Below, piece by piece: positions 42,518 to 55,081 of a DNA stretch of 64,000 nucleotides. The stretch comes from Clavaria fumosa. Its lineage: Eukaryota; Basidiomycota; Agaricomycetes; Agaricales; Clavariaceae. The DNA lies in contig OX637799.1 in assembly GCA_951802425.1 (NCBI GenBank), positions 1,922,001 to 1,986,000 on the forward strand. Reading direction: 5' to 3'. The notes beneath the pieces are model-generated. The model did not search any database. It was not told the DNA's origin and saw only the letters and a list, made by a program, of their open reading frames with translations. Made by a program: the position numbers and the translations under genes. Positions within the stretch are counted from its first letter, which is position 1; the number at the start of each line of letters is the position of its first letter.

Positions 42518-43919
42518 TGTCAGGACCCATTCATTTTTCCTTGATTTACGACAACTCTACCAGCACCTGTGGACCTCCCGACACCTCCCTACCACCTCGT
42601 GAACCCCCCTGTACTCTTCTGAAACCTGCTGTCCGCTTCCGGACATTTCCCCGGCCTCCCTCGTATTCTCACAACACTCGTGACCATCATACTATGCTTG
42701 CGTCACCCCCCGCCACCTCACCCTACACGTGTCTACCACCCGAACCTGCCAAATCAATGCACAACACACAGTTATGCAATCTTCCTCAGCCGGCATGTGA
42801 CTTGCTGCACAGCACCACCGGCGCCACCAGCGCTACCCACGTTACCAGCATTACCCACATGACTTCCCGCCCAAGGTCACCTGCATCACTAGCATCACCT
42901 GCGTCACCACCACCACTCACATGACCACTCTTGGACCTTGCGACCTTAACGATGAAACACACCACTGGTGGCCAGTTGAGCACTACTTCAAATTATGCTT
43001 CCTTTCTTCTCCCCAGTCATCTATAACTATGATACTTATGACCAAAGCACCTCTTCGTAGTTATAGCTACTCATATGATTATTTAACTAAGTCGTGACCC
43101 ATGACTGGTCAGATTCGCGACCTTACTTATGTTTCCCTGACCCCTCGCAACCTTAGTAGAATATGCACATGGTCACTTTATGACTAGCTATACCCTGTAC
43201 TACTATAGTTCTGTTGCTTGGCGACCTCTGTACTTTTCCTTTTCTGTTATACTCTCTGTACGCATGTATATAAGTCTCGCATGTACATACGGTACTGTAG
43301 ACTTGATATTGATGCACTTTGGTTTAAGCTTGAGGCTATTACGCCCTTTGAGCTTGGAACCACCATGATTGATAGGTCTTGTCTCGCTTGGTGACCTCAA
43401 CAACACCAAGACACACTCTGCTTCATTCTAACTCGTTCTCCATGCTCGTACAACTCACGTGCTTTAAGTATTTCCTTTCCTTCATCTTGGTACTGATCTC
43501 TCGAACCCCGTAGGTTCTCTTGTTGGTCGGTAAAGTCGTTGTCTTTGCTGATACACCTCTCGACATCATCGCGACTACCCGCAACTCTCTCAACATTGTC
43601 TATTTCTCCCTCCTCATCTGTTTCTTCCTTCATGCTTTGTTGGTCGACTTCACGACCTTCTCAGCATTACCTATTTCTTTCAACTTGTCCTTTTCCCTCT
43701 CTACACTTCATCTACTGACTTCACGACCTTCTCAGCAACGTCTCCCTCCTCTCTACTTGTCTCTCCTCATTCTCACATCTTCTCAGATGTCCTTGCGACC
43801 TTCCAGGACTGAGCATTATCGACTGTGCTCAACAGTTGATTGGTCTTAGCGAGTTCCCAGGACTGGTCACCAACAAGTTGACCTTCGGCATTACTTATGA
43901 GATGGGACAGGCCCTAACA
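42518..43919 (+). repeat. long LTR (1.40 kb), right of Ty3-3
   Basis: TGTCAGGACCCATTC...GCCCTAACA, the 3' LTR by its adjacent polypurine tract. Diverged from 38205-39685 and about 80 bp shorter. Confidence 0.75.
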
Positions 43920-44470
43920 GGAGTGAGGAAAAATGAGTGTGGGACAATTTGATAGAAACTTCAACACAAAATCATGTGATGAACTGACGTTGAATTTTTT
44001 CCAAGTCCAATGCATGTGCATGGGTGGAAATGAGATGCTTCCTACTCCTAGCTACATAGATCCAAATAATATCTAGGTGTTGCTACAAGGATGTCGATGC
44101 TTTCTATGCACTGATTTCCAGGTGTATGTGTAATCTACCATGAGCTACACTGCACTGCATAGATACTAAGCTGCTATAGCAAGCTATGGCAAGCTATACC
44201 CTAGCTATAGATTTCCTTCATTCTACAGTGACAAAAGTGGGTTTGCTGATTAGTGTTGCTGCAGCTCGGCTAGCCGCCAAGCTGGCTCAATGAGCTTTGG
44301 CTTCGGCTTCACAAGCTGACCTTGTTTCGCCCAAGCTGAAGCTGTAGCCATGGCTGCAGCTCCAGCTGCAGCTTGAAGCTGACTCAAGCTGTAGCTGTGG
44401 CTACAGCTGGCTAGCTGTGGCTTGCAGCCAGCTAATAATGGGAACTGGCCTAGAATTACAAAAATACCAT
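43920..44470. other. unclassified repeat-like stretch
   Basis: 43940-44010 is related, inverted, to the palindrome at 3150-3210. 44150-44450 is rich in AGCTATAGC, AGCTGTGGCT and GCAGCTC words in both orientations, as in short hairpin MITEs. No gene seen. Confidence 0.35.
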
Positions 44471-44476
44471 TATAGA

Positions 44477-44692
44477 ACTACATCTCATCATCATCATCCT
44501 GGGCAATGGTGGCTAATACCTTGTCAAACACAGTGTCAAAGTCATCCAGTAACATGTCTCCAAGAAGATCTTCCTCCAGGGCAGGATTGACAGACATCAA
44601 TGTCTCCAACCATGCATACAAGAATAGAGAGAAGCAGCTGCCTGGTGATAGACAACAGTTGCAGACCCAGATAAGTCTATTATTGGTATGCA
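44477..44692 (-). pseudogene. C-terminal piece of an unrecognised protein fused to Ty3-4
   Basis: Minus frame reads FLYAWLETLMSVNPALEEDL, LGDMLLDDFDTVFDKV and LATIAQDDDDEM before a stop. The acidic, helical, ordered look suggests a real protein end. It begins where RT sequence of Ty3-4 breaks off (near 44690), so it comes from another gene or element. I do not recognise it. Confidence 0.35.
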
Positions 44693-44989
44693 GTGGTTTA
44701 CTGCCCGAAATGGCAGTGGTCTGGGGGGAACTCCCCCAAAGAGCTTGGCGTACTGGTTAAACCAGTACTCATGCCTGCCTTTGAGGTAGGTGTCGTCTAT
44801 CTTCACAGAGGCATTAGCCTCTCCCCCCTTCCAGGGCTCACCCTCATCCCGGGGGCCCGAGTGTAGTCAGCTCTTTTGAGCTTCCCTCCTCGGCACATTC
44901 TTAGCTGATATACGGAGGCGTAACACTTCTGTTTCCTCACTGGGTGACATCGCCTGAAGGGTTTTCCCCTTTCCTTCGCCAATCCGGAT

Positions 44990-47545
44990 TGCATGTCAGT
45001 GCACATCCAGTATCACACGGCGGTCATACATGAACGCCGTTCCGACTATGATATCATAGCGGTCGATGTTCACTATATCAAAATACTGGTCCTCTACCAG
45101 TATTCCTCCCAAATCGACCGCTATGCGGCATCCATGTGTGATCATCAATCAGCTGCCAATACAGCCGAGTTGGATAGGAACTGGATTATCCAGTTGGAAG
45201 GTTGGTACCTTCGTCACCTGGGCAAAGTCCAGGCTCATCAAGTCCGGGGTACTTCCCAAATCGAAAAGTGTGTACGCTTTTACACCGTTCATGGTGATGT
45301 AGGCCACGAGGCATTGCCTTGCCTCCTTTGTTGCTACTGGGCGTGATCCTGTCCATTCTTTCCGGACGTGCACCCGGAATGGCCCATCGTCGACATGGCT
45401 GACATGTACTTCCATTGCGTAGAGGATTTCATCCTCTTCCACTTCCCAGATTCCAGTGACCTGGTCGCTTTCCGCCTCCTCCTCAAGCTCTTCAAGGACG
45501 AAGAGCTCGTCTGAATCGCACTGGTCCCCATGACCAGCATAGTCGTCCTCCACAACTTCCTCCAGTGGGATTTCACCCTCCGGTTCCTCACTTTCAACTG
45601 CAGGTATTTCCTGCGGTTCCTCGGGCTCCGACTCGCCCAGATCCTCTTGTAAGGCGTAGTTCCTTACATTTCCCCTAAAAGCCTCTGGCTTTCGCTGTGA
45701 CTGAGGGCACACATTCGCGTAGTGCCCTGCTTTCCCGCATACATAGCAGGTTAGAGGAGCTTTCTGCTCCTCTCCGCCTCGTACCCCAATCTTGGGGCCT
45801 GCCTTAGGTGGTTCTAGCCGGGGTTTGCTCCCTCCGGCTTGGGCGTGATCGATCCGCAGGGGAACAGGTTCCCCTAGCCTGCGGTCTGTGTGTGGCCGAA
45901 ACGGCTGCAGTCTCACAAACCTCTGCCCCACAGGTACTCTACCTGTGGGCAGGTTTCCTTTGGGACCTGCCTGGTTCCCTGCCGAAGGCACTGCCCTCTG
46001 ATGTTGGAGGTAGTGGAGGGTCGCTTCCACTTGGCGACTAGCATCGATAATATCCTCGACCGAGGATAACTCGACACTAATCGCGCGAGTTTTGAAGATG
46101 GCCTCCACCATCTCGTTAGGCAGTCTGTTAAGGAACTGCCTTTTCATCGTACCGGCATCAGGCGGGGTGAGCATCCTCTCTGCCGCCTGGACCAGTTCAT
46201 TCCAAAAACCCAAGGCGCCCTTCGCCTTTGTAAACTTCACCTGATAGAAGGCATCCACTGCCTTCTGGGCCGTTACCTCAGTCAGGAACCGCTTAAACAT
46301 AGCGGTTATCAACTCCTCGAAGGTCCACCTTCGGGGGGCACAGGATAAACCCGTTACTTCTTGGGTATACCAAGTAGCGGCTATTCCGCTTAAGCGCAAC
46401 CCTGCTAACATGACGCATTGGTGCTCCAACTGTGGGCCAACTACTCTATAGAAGTAGAAATAATTAAGGAGGCCATCAAGCCACCTTTCCCAGATGACGA
46501 GGTCATCTTGTCCATCATAGAGCTCAGGGGGGTCAATCTTAATCCCCTTAATCTCAGCTATTGCCTCAGGCAATAGCGAGGTTTTGTCTCGTATCATCAC
46601 AAGGTAGCGATGTAGTACATCGCTCTGGTAGTTTGTAGAACTCGGGGATACTTCCCAAGTAATCTCCCACTCCTTCTGGGGTGGTTCCATCCATCCGAAC
46701 GGGCCCATTCGGCCTGTTGGCTCTTGCTGACCCAGCTGTGGGTAGCGCGACATAGGCTGAAGCTCCGGCCCTACTGTTTCTTGAGGGCTGCTGCCCTCCA
46801 CTCCTGGTTCACCAGGGGTTCGAGAACCATCCGCACGGTTCTCCCTTCGCCACCCTTCTTCGCGGTTGGCTGGCGCTGACCATCTGGCCTCCGGAGCTGC
46901 CCCCAAAGGTTCCTGAATCGGCGGGGCAAGCCCCACCTCGGGTTCTAACAATTCCCGGCATTGCCGCCATAAGGGAGCCACTAGCGCAGTTCCCTGCTCG
47001 TCTAGCAAGTCCAATACCCTCCTAACGTGGGTAGCTTCCTCACTTAGTTTTTGCCGAATCATGGCTTGGCAATTTTTCATTGCCCTTACAAGAGCTTCAA
47101 ACTCTTTGTCCTGGTGGGATAGTTCTGCCTGAATATCCGAGAGTCTCTCGGCTACAGCATTAGCTTGCACTATCGCTGTGGGCTCATCTCCCACATTAGA
47201 GGGAGCCCACGAGCTTGACCGCTCTTGCGGCCACCTCTCGCAGTTTTCTAAGGGCTCTCTGCCCTTTCCTTTTGAAGGCCCGGCCTTCTCGAATGATGGC
47301 ACCTCGCCAATGACTTGGCACATTGTGGCGCCCTCCTCGTGTCGACGGTGTTTCAGACCTAATGCCATCGTCAGGGGCCGGTGACGCCACATCAGCCCTT
47401 AGCGGGGATTCACCACTGGGCTTGACAGAAGGTCCTATTCCCTCTGGCTGTGCGACGCCTGTGTTGCACAGAGGTCCTACCAAGGGAGGAGTTTCTCCTC
47501 CCTTCCTGTTGTGCTTTTTCTGCACAGCTATACGGGGGTGACCCA
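44990..47545 (-). pseudogene. Ty3-4 gag and protease (broken)
   Basis: The N-terminus is in one frame from about 47545 (MGHPRIAVQKKHNRKGGETP), with a shift near 47340 to the main frame. Main features: coiled region (AVAERLSDIQAELSHQDKEF), capsid domain (DDLVIWERWLDGLLNYFYFY, FEELITAMFKRFL), zinc knuckle CYVCGKAGHYANVC, acidic linker, then the protease. The protease motif reads FDLGST where family members have FDSGST, and a UGA follows at 45149-45151 (CIGS*LMI). The same frame continues to YDIIVGTAFM. RT starts near 44780 in other frames. Not functional. Confidence 0.8.
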
Positions 47546-47564
47546 TTTTTAACCACACTCATTG

Positions 47565-47810
47565 TGTTGAAGGTTCAAAAAAGTTGTAATACTTTCTATC
47601 CCTCAAAAGAACTGGACTCAATGGTATATTGAGTGTTGTAGTTCTAAGTAGAGGGATCTACCCTCTGTGTACAGTCGCAACACAATATATATATGTGAGC
47701 GGCCCTCTAGGGGCCACTGATGTAAGCATAGCCAAAGCGGCTATGCTAGTAGACTATTATGGTATATAGCTTATGTAATGGTAGGAACAGAAAAGGCCAA
47801 TAGCCTTACA
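47565..47810 (-). repeat. 5' LTR of Ty3-4
   Basis: 246 bp, sense TGTAAGGCTATTGG ... GAACCTTCAACA, with an ATATATAT box near 47690. No second LTR in the window. Confidence 0.7.
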
Positions 47811-49172
47811 TAGTCAAAGCCTCCTGCAGACATTGTCGCCACTCGCCATCATCTTCAAGCAAACCGCGGGCCAAGCAAGCATCCCAGAATGTGGAATAGA
47901 CTACCCCTGCCAAGTGCGAAGCTCAGTAAATGACTTTGGACCGATTGTGACAGTGAGAAGTGTCCGCAGGTAGAACCTTTCGCCTGCTGTTGGTGAAACA
48001 AAATACATGTGACCAAGTGCAAACCCCTTCTTCCTGAGAGCCCATCTCTTGCCATCTGTAAGCCATACAAACCTCTGGGGGAATTCTTGATACATTAGTT
48101 GGCATGCCTCAACACCAAGAGCTGCATCTCTGTTAGCTGTGAAAAACGCAGTGAGGGTCATATTCTCCGTCGCTGCACATTCCAAGACTGTCGTCGCATT
48201 CTCAGATGGGTCGAAGAGGACCATGTGTTGACCAGGCAAATGGACTTGCAGACGGACAACGTTCGGGATCTGGTCATGTGTATCAAAATGGAATATACGC
48301 CAAGCACCTTCGGGGGGAGAGATGTATTGTCCGTCAATATGCTCCTTGATTTCATCACGAGTACAAAGCTCAAGGGTCACTCTGTCACCACCTTTGTGAA
48401 TATATTTGAATGGATACTTGATCAACCTGATTGTGGCAGCACATTCAATGTTGATATGACAATCATACTTCGCTGACATGTATGGATTATAAGGGATGAC
48501 CCATCGGTTGTCGAGTAAATGGCCATTCACTTCATATGCACAGCCATCATCTGGGCGAGCATAGAGTGGATACCCGTTGTGGTCCATGGTAGTTTGCACT
48601 TGGAATGACTTCGGGTAGTGCTTGGTGCACTTTCCATTCTCCACGCAAGGTGCTCTCGGGTTCGACACGCCACATGGCCCATGAATCATACAGTTCTTGA
48701 CAGTCTCAAAGAGAAGCAGCTCTTTCTCCGGGTCTGGCCAGGTCGCACAAATAACAGAGTCGATGTCTGCTGGTGTTGAAAGCTTCCATGGATTCTTGAG
48801 GAAAATGAGGATATGAACGTGAGGTAGACCACACTTTTGAAACTCGATCATATAAACATAAGCAGCTGTTTGACTGAAAACACCATTTTTGTAGATATCA
48901 GCAATAATGGCCTCTTTTTTCATTTGAAATATGCAGGCCACTGGGTCCAGGCGATCAGAAGCAGTTTGGCCTGGAAGAAGCTCATGGGAGATTTCTGGCC
49001 ATTTTGGGTTACAAGTCACCATTTGGAAAATATCAACCTGATGGAAGAAGGGTGCAATGGCCATGGCATCTTGATATTGCTGCTGCATATGGCGGGGGCC
49101 ACCAATATATGAAGATGGGAGAATGACCCGCTGTCCAAGCTCATGAAGGTCCATAGGTTCATCAGCACTGGA
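47811..49172 (-). pseudogene. Helitron Rep (Helitron_like_N) region
   Basis: Contains LGQRVILPSSYIGGPRHMQQ, the HUH signature in CGLPHVHILIFL (His-Val-His), and the tyrosine region KYPFKYIHKGGDRV, which together are the rolling-circle replication initiator domain of Helitrons. After TELRTWQG a one-base shift (near 47900) moves to the frame YSTFWDACLARGLLEDDGEW, the usual lead-in to the helicase domain, and the Ty3-4 LTR then cuts it. The SF1 helicase part is absent from the window. The N-terminal part lies at 55780-56809, separated by a 1.76-kb element. Confidence 0.88.
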
Positions 49173-50595
49173 GAGTGAGTCCCAGTGAGAAGTCCTTTGA
49201 CACTAGCTGACACTATGTGACAGAAACTGACTGAGTCGGATAACATCACCCCAAACCATTAGTTCGCACAACTCCTGGCTCAATCCGTCCCTGCCTGATC
49301 AGTCGATTGTAGCCAGCATTTCTGATATTATCAGAAAACTTGTACAATTGTCAATTGCTTCACCCATTCCCTGGCCTCCTCCATCGCTCGCCCGTTCTCC
49401 AGCCTTCTCCTTCGCTTCCTTGCTCGTCCTCCTTTCCCTGAGCATGTAGTGGCCATTAATTTCGTGATCTTGCAGTCTGAAAATGCTCGTAAGAATGATA
49501 CAGATGAAAGAAAGCGTTAGCATACCTTGACACGATCATTGTAAGTCTAAAACAAGCTGGATAAGTGGCTGAGCTACGGCAAAGAAAGTAAAATACCTGA
49601 AGCTTTTCTTTGTCCTGTTGAACGTCACTCCAGAACTCTTCAAATTGGCCCAGAGTTCCAGTTAGATTTGCGGCCTTCCATTCGCGAGCACATTCCCATC
49701 TATAAAGCCATCACAACACAAGAGAATGGACAAGAATTCGGACCACTTACTTTGGTGACACAGTCTGTGGCGGCTGCCACGAGCCTCGGCCACCTTTTCC
49801 AGCCTTCTTCTGTGTTTGCGGCGCTGTGGTGACTGCTATTTCGGACACATGAACTGGCTGCTGGGCCTGCTGGGTACTAGTCGACGTTGACGGACTTGCT
49901 TTTGAATTGACAAAGCTAATGAAAACAAATGTCAGTAGATTGAATAATAGAGTAATGGAGTTACCTGTCAATAGCCTCGACTAAACGTTTGACCTTTCCC
50001 TCCAAAAGTCCCGCATCAACCCCGCGATCTTGAACAAGGTGCTCGAGAAGGGCAACCAGCCCAACCAGTCCAAACTTTCCACGTATGACAAGGGGCTTGA
50101 TATTGTCGATGTTGTGCGGGAGAAGCACATTGAGCTTCTGATCCCATACCTCCCAAATGTCTGCATCGTTTGCAATGTCCTTCGTCAAGTCTTTGGGTGG
50201 CAAGCTGTAGGAGGCGAGCGGATGTGTTTTATTTGCCAGAGGGACGTGTTTTGGAAGTTTCTTGACCTTCTCGCGAAGCGTTTGAAGGACAGGGTTAAGG
50301 TTTGCTGTGGAGAATATAGGGCGGGCAGGCAGCAGCATAGGTTGGGACACAGGATTGAGCATGTCAAGCGAAGAAGGGCGGGGTTGCTGAGATCCTTGCA
50401 TGGCAAGATTGAGCAAGACAGGTTGGGATAGAGGATGATTTTCAGTCGAGGTTAGAATTTATTTGCCATTGTAGAAGCAGCACGATTCGAACCTTGTACA
50501 GTCAGCGGGCCACTGAGAGAGTCGATGTTGATTGTAAAATTTGCTCTGAAGGTTATCTAGAGATGAGTTTGACTTGGCTCAGAGGCATATATAAT

Positions 50596-50931
50596 TTTCA
50601 ACAGCGCAGGCACACCAGTGACGAAGCTGGAGTTCACGCGGTAAGAAAGAGAACGCGTGCATTAGTGTAGGATAAGTTGTAAGGTAGATAGAGTAACTGA
50701 CCTGGAGTTCACGCGGTAAGAAAGAGAACGCGTGAACTCCTACAAGTACGAATCAATTGTATAAGTACTACTACGGGTAAACTACGGGGCATTGTTCATA
50801 AGAAACGAAGGAAGAACGTAGGGTGAGGGGTGGCACAACGATGCGGCGCATCGTGTGCCGCTGTTCTCTGTAGCGAACCGAGCCGAGACGAATGGGTAGC
50901 GGTGCGACGGCAAAGCGTACTCACTTCGTCA
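50596..50931 (-). repeat. 3' LTR of Copia-1
   Basis: 336 bp, TSD ATAAT at 50591-50595. It differs from the 5' LTR at three sites, each CG against TG. Contains two copies of GGAGTTCACGCGGTAAGAAA; the second forms a hairpin (GGAGTTCACGCG 50704-50715 with CGCGTGAACTCC 50729-50740). Confidence 0.95.
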
Positions 50932-53900
50932 CTCCCACTCGTTGAGCCGTCGCTCTTCAATGACCCCGACCGCGGTACGAAAATGCTCAAACAAATCCCG
51001 GGGGAGCGGTTTCGTAAGAATGTCCGTGATCATTCTTGTCGTTGGACAATACTTGAATGAAATCTCGTTGTTGGCAATCCGTTCGTGGAGGAAATGGTGG
51101 CGAATATCGATGTGTTTCGCTCGCGAATGGGCCATGGGGTTCTTCGCAAGTGCGATACAGCCTTGGTTGTCAGCGTGGATGACGGTGGCGGTGGGCTGGG
51201 GGAATCCTAAATCAGACAGTAAAGAGCGTAGCCAGATGGCCTCTTTAGTCGCGTTCGCCGATGCCATGTACTCAGCTTCTACGGTGGACAACGCGACGGT
51301 AGGCTGTTTCTTCGAAGACCACGAAATCGTTCCCCCAGCAACGTCAAAGATAAATCCCGCGACGGACCGTCGGTCGGCAAGGTCTTGGGCCCAGTCGGAA
51401 TCCGTCCAGCCGACGAGGTCGACGCCGTTGTTTTTACCGCCCAAGACGAGGCCGAAGTCGATCGTACCTTTGAGGTAACGCAGGATGCGTTTCAGAGCGA
51501 CAAGATGCGGCTTCCCGGGATTCGTCCCAAACTGCGCGCAGGTATTCGTCGCATATTGAATATCTGGGCGGGTTTGCGTAGCGTAGAGGATACCTCCTAG
51601 ACACTCTAGGTAGTTGAGGCCCGCGGCGAATTCGTTGTACGACGCGCGGTCAACATCGGAGGTAGGGCAATCATTGGCGGATATTCGTTCCTTGATGGCT
51701 GCTGGCGTAGCAATGGACGTGGCACCATCCATGTGGTAGCGTGTGAGTAGAACTTGGATATAAGCGGATTGGTCCAATCGGATCGTTCGGCTTGCCCGAT
51801 CGCGCTGGACCCTGATTCCCAAGATGTGTTTCAGTTCGCCCAAATCGGTAATCTGAAACGCTTTCCCAAGTTCCTCCTTGAACCATCTCACACTCCTCAT
51901 CTCTGCTGCGGCGACTACCATGTCGTCCACGTATACCAGCACCAGCATCTCTACGCTCTTTTCCTTTCGTCGTACATAGAGACAGTCATCGGCGGGGCTG
52001 CTGGAGAAGCCCAGTCGTCCCATGGTCTCTCCCAACTTCACTTTCCATTGCCTGCCGGCTTGCTTGAGGCCATAGAGCGGTCTCCTGAGTCTCCAAACTC
52101 GCTTATCATTGTCGTCGGTACGTGCTCCGTCCGGTGGCTCCAAATATATTTCTTCTTCTAAGTCTCCCCTTAGATATGCTCCCACGACATCGACTTGGTG
52201 AAGGAGCCAATCTTCGCGTGCGGCCATCGATAGGAGAGCTCGTAGGGTAGTCAGACGTGCGACAGATGCAAAGGTCGCGGTGAAGTCCTGGCCCGGTATC
52301 TGTGAGTAACCTTTGGCTACCACTCTCGCCTTGTGTCTGACAATCTTTCCGTTGCTGTCGCGTTTGGTCTGGAAGACGATGCGGCTCCCTATCGTCTTTC
52401 GTCCGACAGGGACCTTTGGCACCCACTCGAATGTTCCGGAGGTGCGTAGCTGCTCAAGTTCTGCAGTGACGGCTTTCTCCCACTCCTTCGCATGCGCCGA
52501 GCGCATCGCTTCTCGGTATGTTCGCGGGTCCCCATCTCTCACAACGAAAACGTGCTGATGTCCTCCTCTGACAGCTTCTTCAACTTCTTCGGTCGTGGCC
52601 TCTTCTCCGAATCATGTAGGCGGCCGTCGTGCTCGAGTGGAACACTCATGAAGGGGTGCAGGATCAGTGTGCGGTAATGCGGGTAAGTTACCTCCCACTG
52701 GTTCAAGCGTCTCTGATCTCTCCTCGTCTTCTATAGGACCGTCGTCGTCTCGGTGAATCCCCAGCAGGTCTGAGGCCCCCGTCGTAGTTTCCAAAGTCGG
52801 GTGTTCCGCTTCGTTCTCGATAACAGCAACATCCGTCGGCCTGTCGTCCTCGATAACACGTACGTCCCTAGCAGTTATTAACTTCCTTGTTTCCATGTCT
52901 TCAAGACGGTATCCTTTGGTCTCATCAGCCCACCACCCCAATAGGCGGCATTTCACCGCCGTTGCTTCAAGTTTCCCCCCCCGCACCTTCTTCGGGATGT
53001 TCGCGTATGCGGTCGATCCGAAGATTCGTAGGTGCGAGACGTTTGGTTTCCGCTTGGTCCACGCCTCGTAGGGAACTTTGTCGGCAATAGCGGCTGTAGG
53101 GGAAAGGTTTCTAATGTGTACGGCGTACATCAGCGCTTCTCCCCAGTACCGTGAGTCCATACTGTTTGAATGTAGCATGCATCTAACCATTTCAAAACAT
53201 GTAGCAATAAATCTTTCAACAATACCGTTCTGTTCCGGGCTGTACGGGACGGTCGTTTCGTGGCGGATGCCGTTGCGATGGCAGAGGTCATCAACCTTAT
53301 CGTTGACGAGTTCCGTGCCATTGTCGGTGCGTAGCCGCTTCAATTTTCGTCCAGATTGTCTCTCTAACATCGCAATTACGTCCCTTAGCTCTCCGGGCGC
53401 CTCGTCCTTGGTCTTCAAGAGCCTTGCGACGCCGAATCTCGTGCTAACCTCGACAGTGACGAGCGCATAGCGCATCCCGGTCCAGGTTTCGACAGCCATC
53501 GGTCCAGTCAAGTCCGCGACGATGAGCTCCATCAGCTCGTGACGCGTTTCGCTCCGTTTCGGGAACGGCAAGCGATGCGACTTTCCAAGCACGCACCCCT
53601 CGCATACTCGGTCGTGATCGCTAGACGAAATTGTAAGTCCCTTTACCATTTTCTTTCGAACGAGTTCACGTATCGCCTCGAGGTGTAGGTGTCCCATACG
53701 TCGGTGCCAGGTCCGCATACTGACACCGGAGGATACCTCGTAGGCGGCCGGGGCCTCGGCGCGAGTGCAATCGACGCGGTAAAGTCCTCTCACAAGCTCG
53801 CTGTGCAAGATCTCATCCTCCCCTAGCAATACTACCAGTCCACTTGTTGTGCTGCGGTAAGACGCTCCATCGTCTTGAAGCGCACCAAGGCTGATTAGAT

Positions 53901-55077
53901 TCATAGCAAGCTTTGGGACATGCATGACGCCGTGCAGCGTCGTCGTACGGTGTCCGCTGGGGACTCTAACCCTCAGCCGGACGCACCCGTAGCCTGCAAC
54001 AGGTATGTCGTGAGCGTCTCCGACCGATACCGTGTGACCACTTATCCGCTTGTAGGATGTGAATAGTGATCTGTCGCAGAACATGTGGGCCGTCGCCCCA
54101 CAATCAAGAATCACGCCGGCATCGAGACGGGGCTTCGTGGCCATGTAAACGGAGCCAGCATCTCGCGCAGCGCCGTCAGGGTGGTCGCACGTCGCTGCGT
54201 GCGCGGATACTCTTCCATGTGAGTGTCCCTTCTTGTTATCGTCCTGCTCGGCGTTCGGACACTGATTTCCCCAATGGCCAGTCTCTTTGCACTTCCAGCA
54301 TATGTCGTCGGGTTGCGGACCGCGGCCACGCTTGGCCTTCGCTCGGTTTTGTTTTTCTCTCGGTCCGTTCCCCTTCCTGCCTTTCCCCGATGCCTGAAGA
54401 GCGGTTTGGCTTCCGCCAGGCTTCTCTCGTGCGCGTCGGTTGGCCTCCGTCTGGAGCTTTGTGCTTGCTATATCTGAGGTAAGCACCTTAATGTCAAATA
54501 ACTGTATCTTGATCATTTCCCAGGGCGAAGTCTTCGGTAACGACAAGATCATTGCACGGGCTATGTGGAGATCGTCGAGCACTTCGCCGGCCTGGACAAT
54601 TCGGTGTCGGATGTCGAGTATAGCGGCTATGTGGTCGGCCATCGGTGCGCCGTCGACGTATTTCTGTGTATACAACTCCTCAAAGAAATAGTGTATGTTG
54701 ATTAGTTGTTGGTTCGTCTGGTGCACTTGTCTCCATCTATCCCACATATCTTTTGACGTTTCACAGCTTGTGACGTGCGGCCACTGCGATTCGTCGGTCG
54801 CGCTGCGCATCAAGCCTTGCGCGGCGCCATCGCGAGTAACCCAGTCGAGGTACTCGCGCAGCTTCGTCCGATAGTCCTCGGTTGGTGCGGTTTCCGGTGA
54901 CGGGTCGGCTGGTTTGGCGGGGCAAGTCTCAACGCCGGTTACAACTAACCATAGGTACTTGGACTGCAGCACGGACTGCATATGTACAGGCCAATTCGCG
55001 TAGTTTTGCCCGTTCAACTTTGGAAATCTAAAAGCGTCCATTGTAGCCGAATCCAGCTGACCGTTGCCGGGTCTCAT
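50929..55077 (-). pseudogene. Copia-1 Gag-Pol polyprotein, one in-frame UGA
   Basis: 1383 codons from ATG 55077 to 50929. Gag with CWKCKETGHWGNQC knuckle near residue 255; protease DCGATAHMF (Ser of the usual DSG replaced by Cys); integrase with HHCC finger (WHRRMGHLH ... CEGCVLGK) and catalytic VADLTGP, RTDNGTE and PYSPEQNGIVER residues all kept; then UGA at 52612-52614 in RRPPT*FGEEA. The same frame continues through RT (VYVDDMVVAA) and RNase H (GWTDSDWAQD, VEAEYMASAN, HADNQGCIA). The gag ATG is 5 bp inside the 5' LTR. Only the UGA, in a spacer before RT, spoils the frame; CGA to UGA fits the CpG pattern. Confidence 0.93.
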
Positions 55078-55081
55078 AATC

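Larger units (their letters stand above)
38205..43919 (+). mobile_element. internally deleted chromodomain Ty3 element with long LTRs (Ty3-3)
   Basis: Left LTR, integrase tail plus chromodomain, spliced antisense gene, polypurine tract (AAGGGGGGGTAA) and right LTR. The left LTR runs within a few bases into integrase sequence, so primer site, gag, protease, RT and most of integrase are gone. Flanks (AGGTG left, GGAGT right) are not a TSD. The two LTRs are too different for one recent insertion, so this may be a recombinant of two old copies. Confidence 0.7.
44690..47810 (-). mobile_element. 5' half of a Ty3 element (Ty3-4) inserted in the Helitron gene
   Basis: 5' LTR (47565-47810), gag, protease and the first RT residues (LPFRAVNHCIPIID), then a break at about 44690. 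The rest of pol and the 3' LTR are missing. Its outer LTR edge at 47811 cuts Helitron coding sequence just after CLQEA. Confidence 0.8.

Noticed and set aside
47811..47815. TAGTC as TSD of Ty3-4
   Set aside because: The other end of the element is missing, so it cannot be tested.
55060..55081. Initiator-Met half-tRNA primer site of Copia-1 (GATTATGAGACC)
   Set aside because: The match to an initiator tRNA anticodon region is short and from memory; not strong enough to list.
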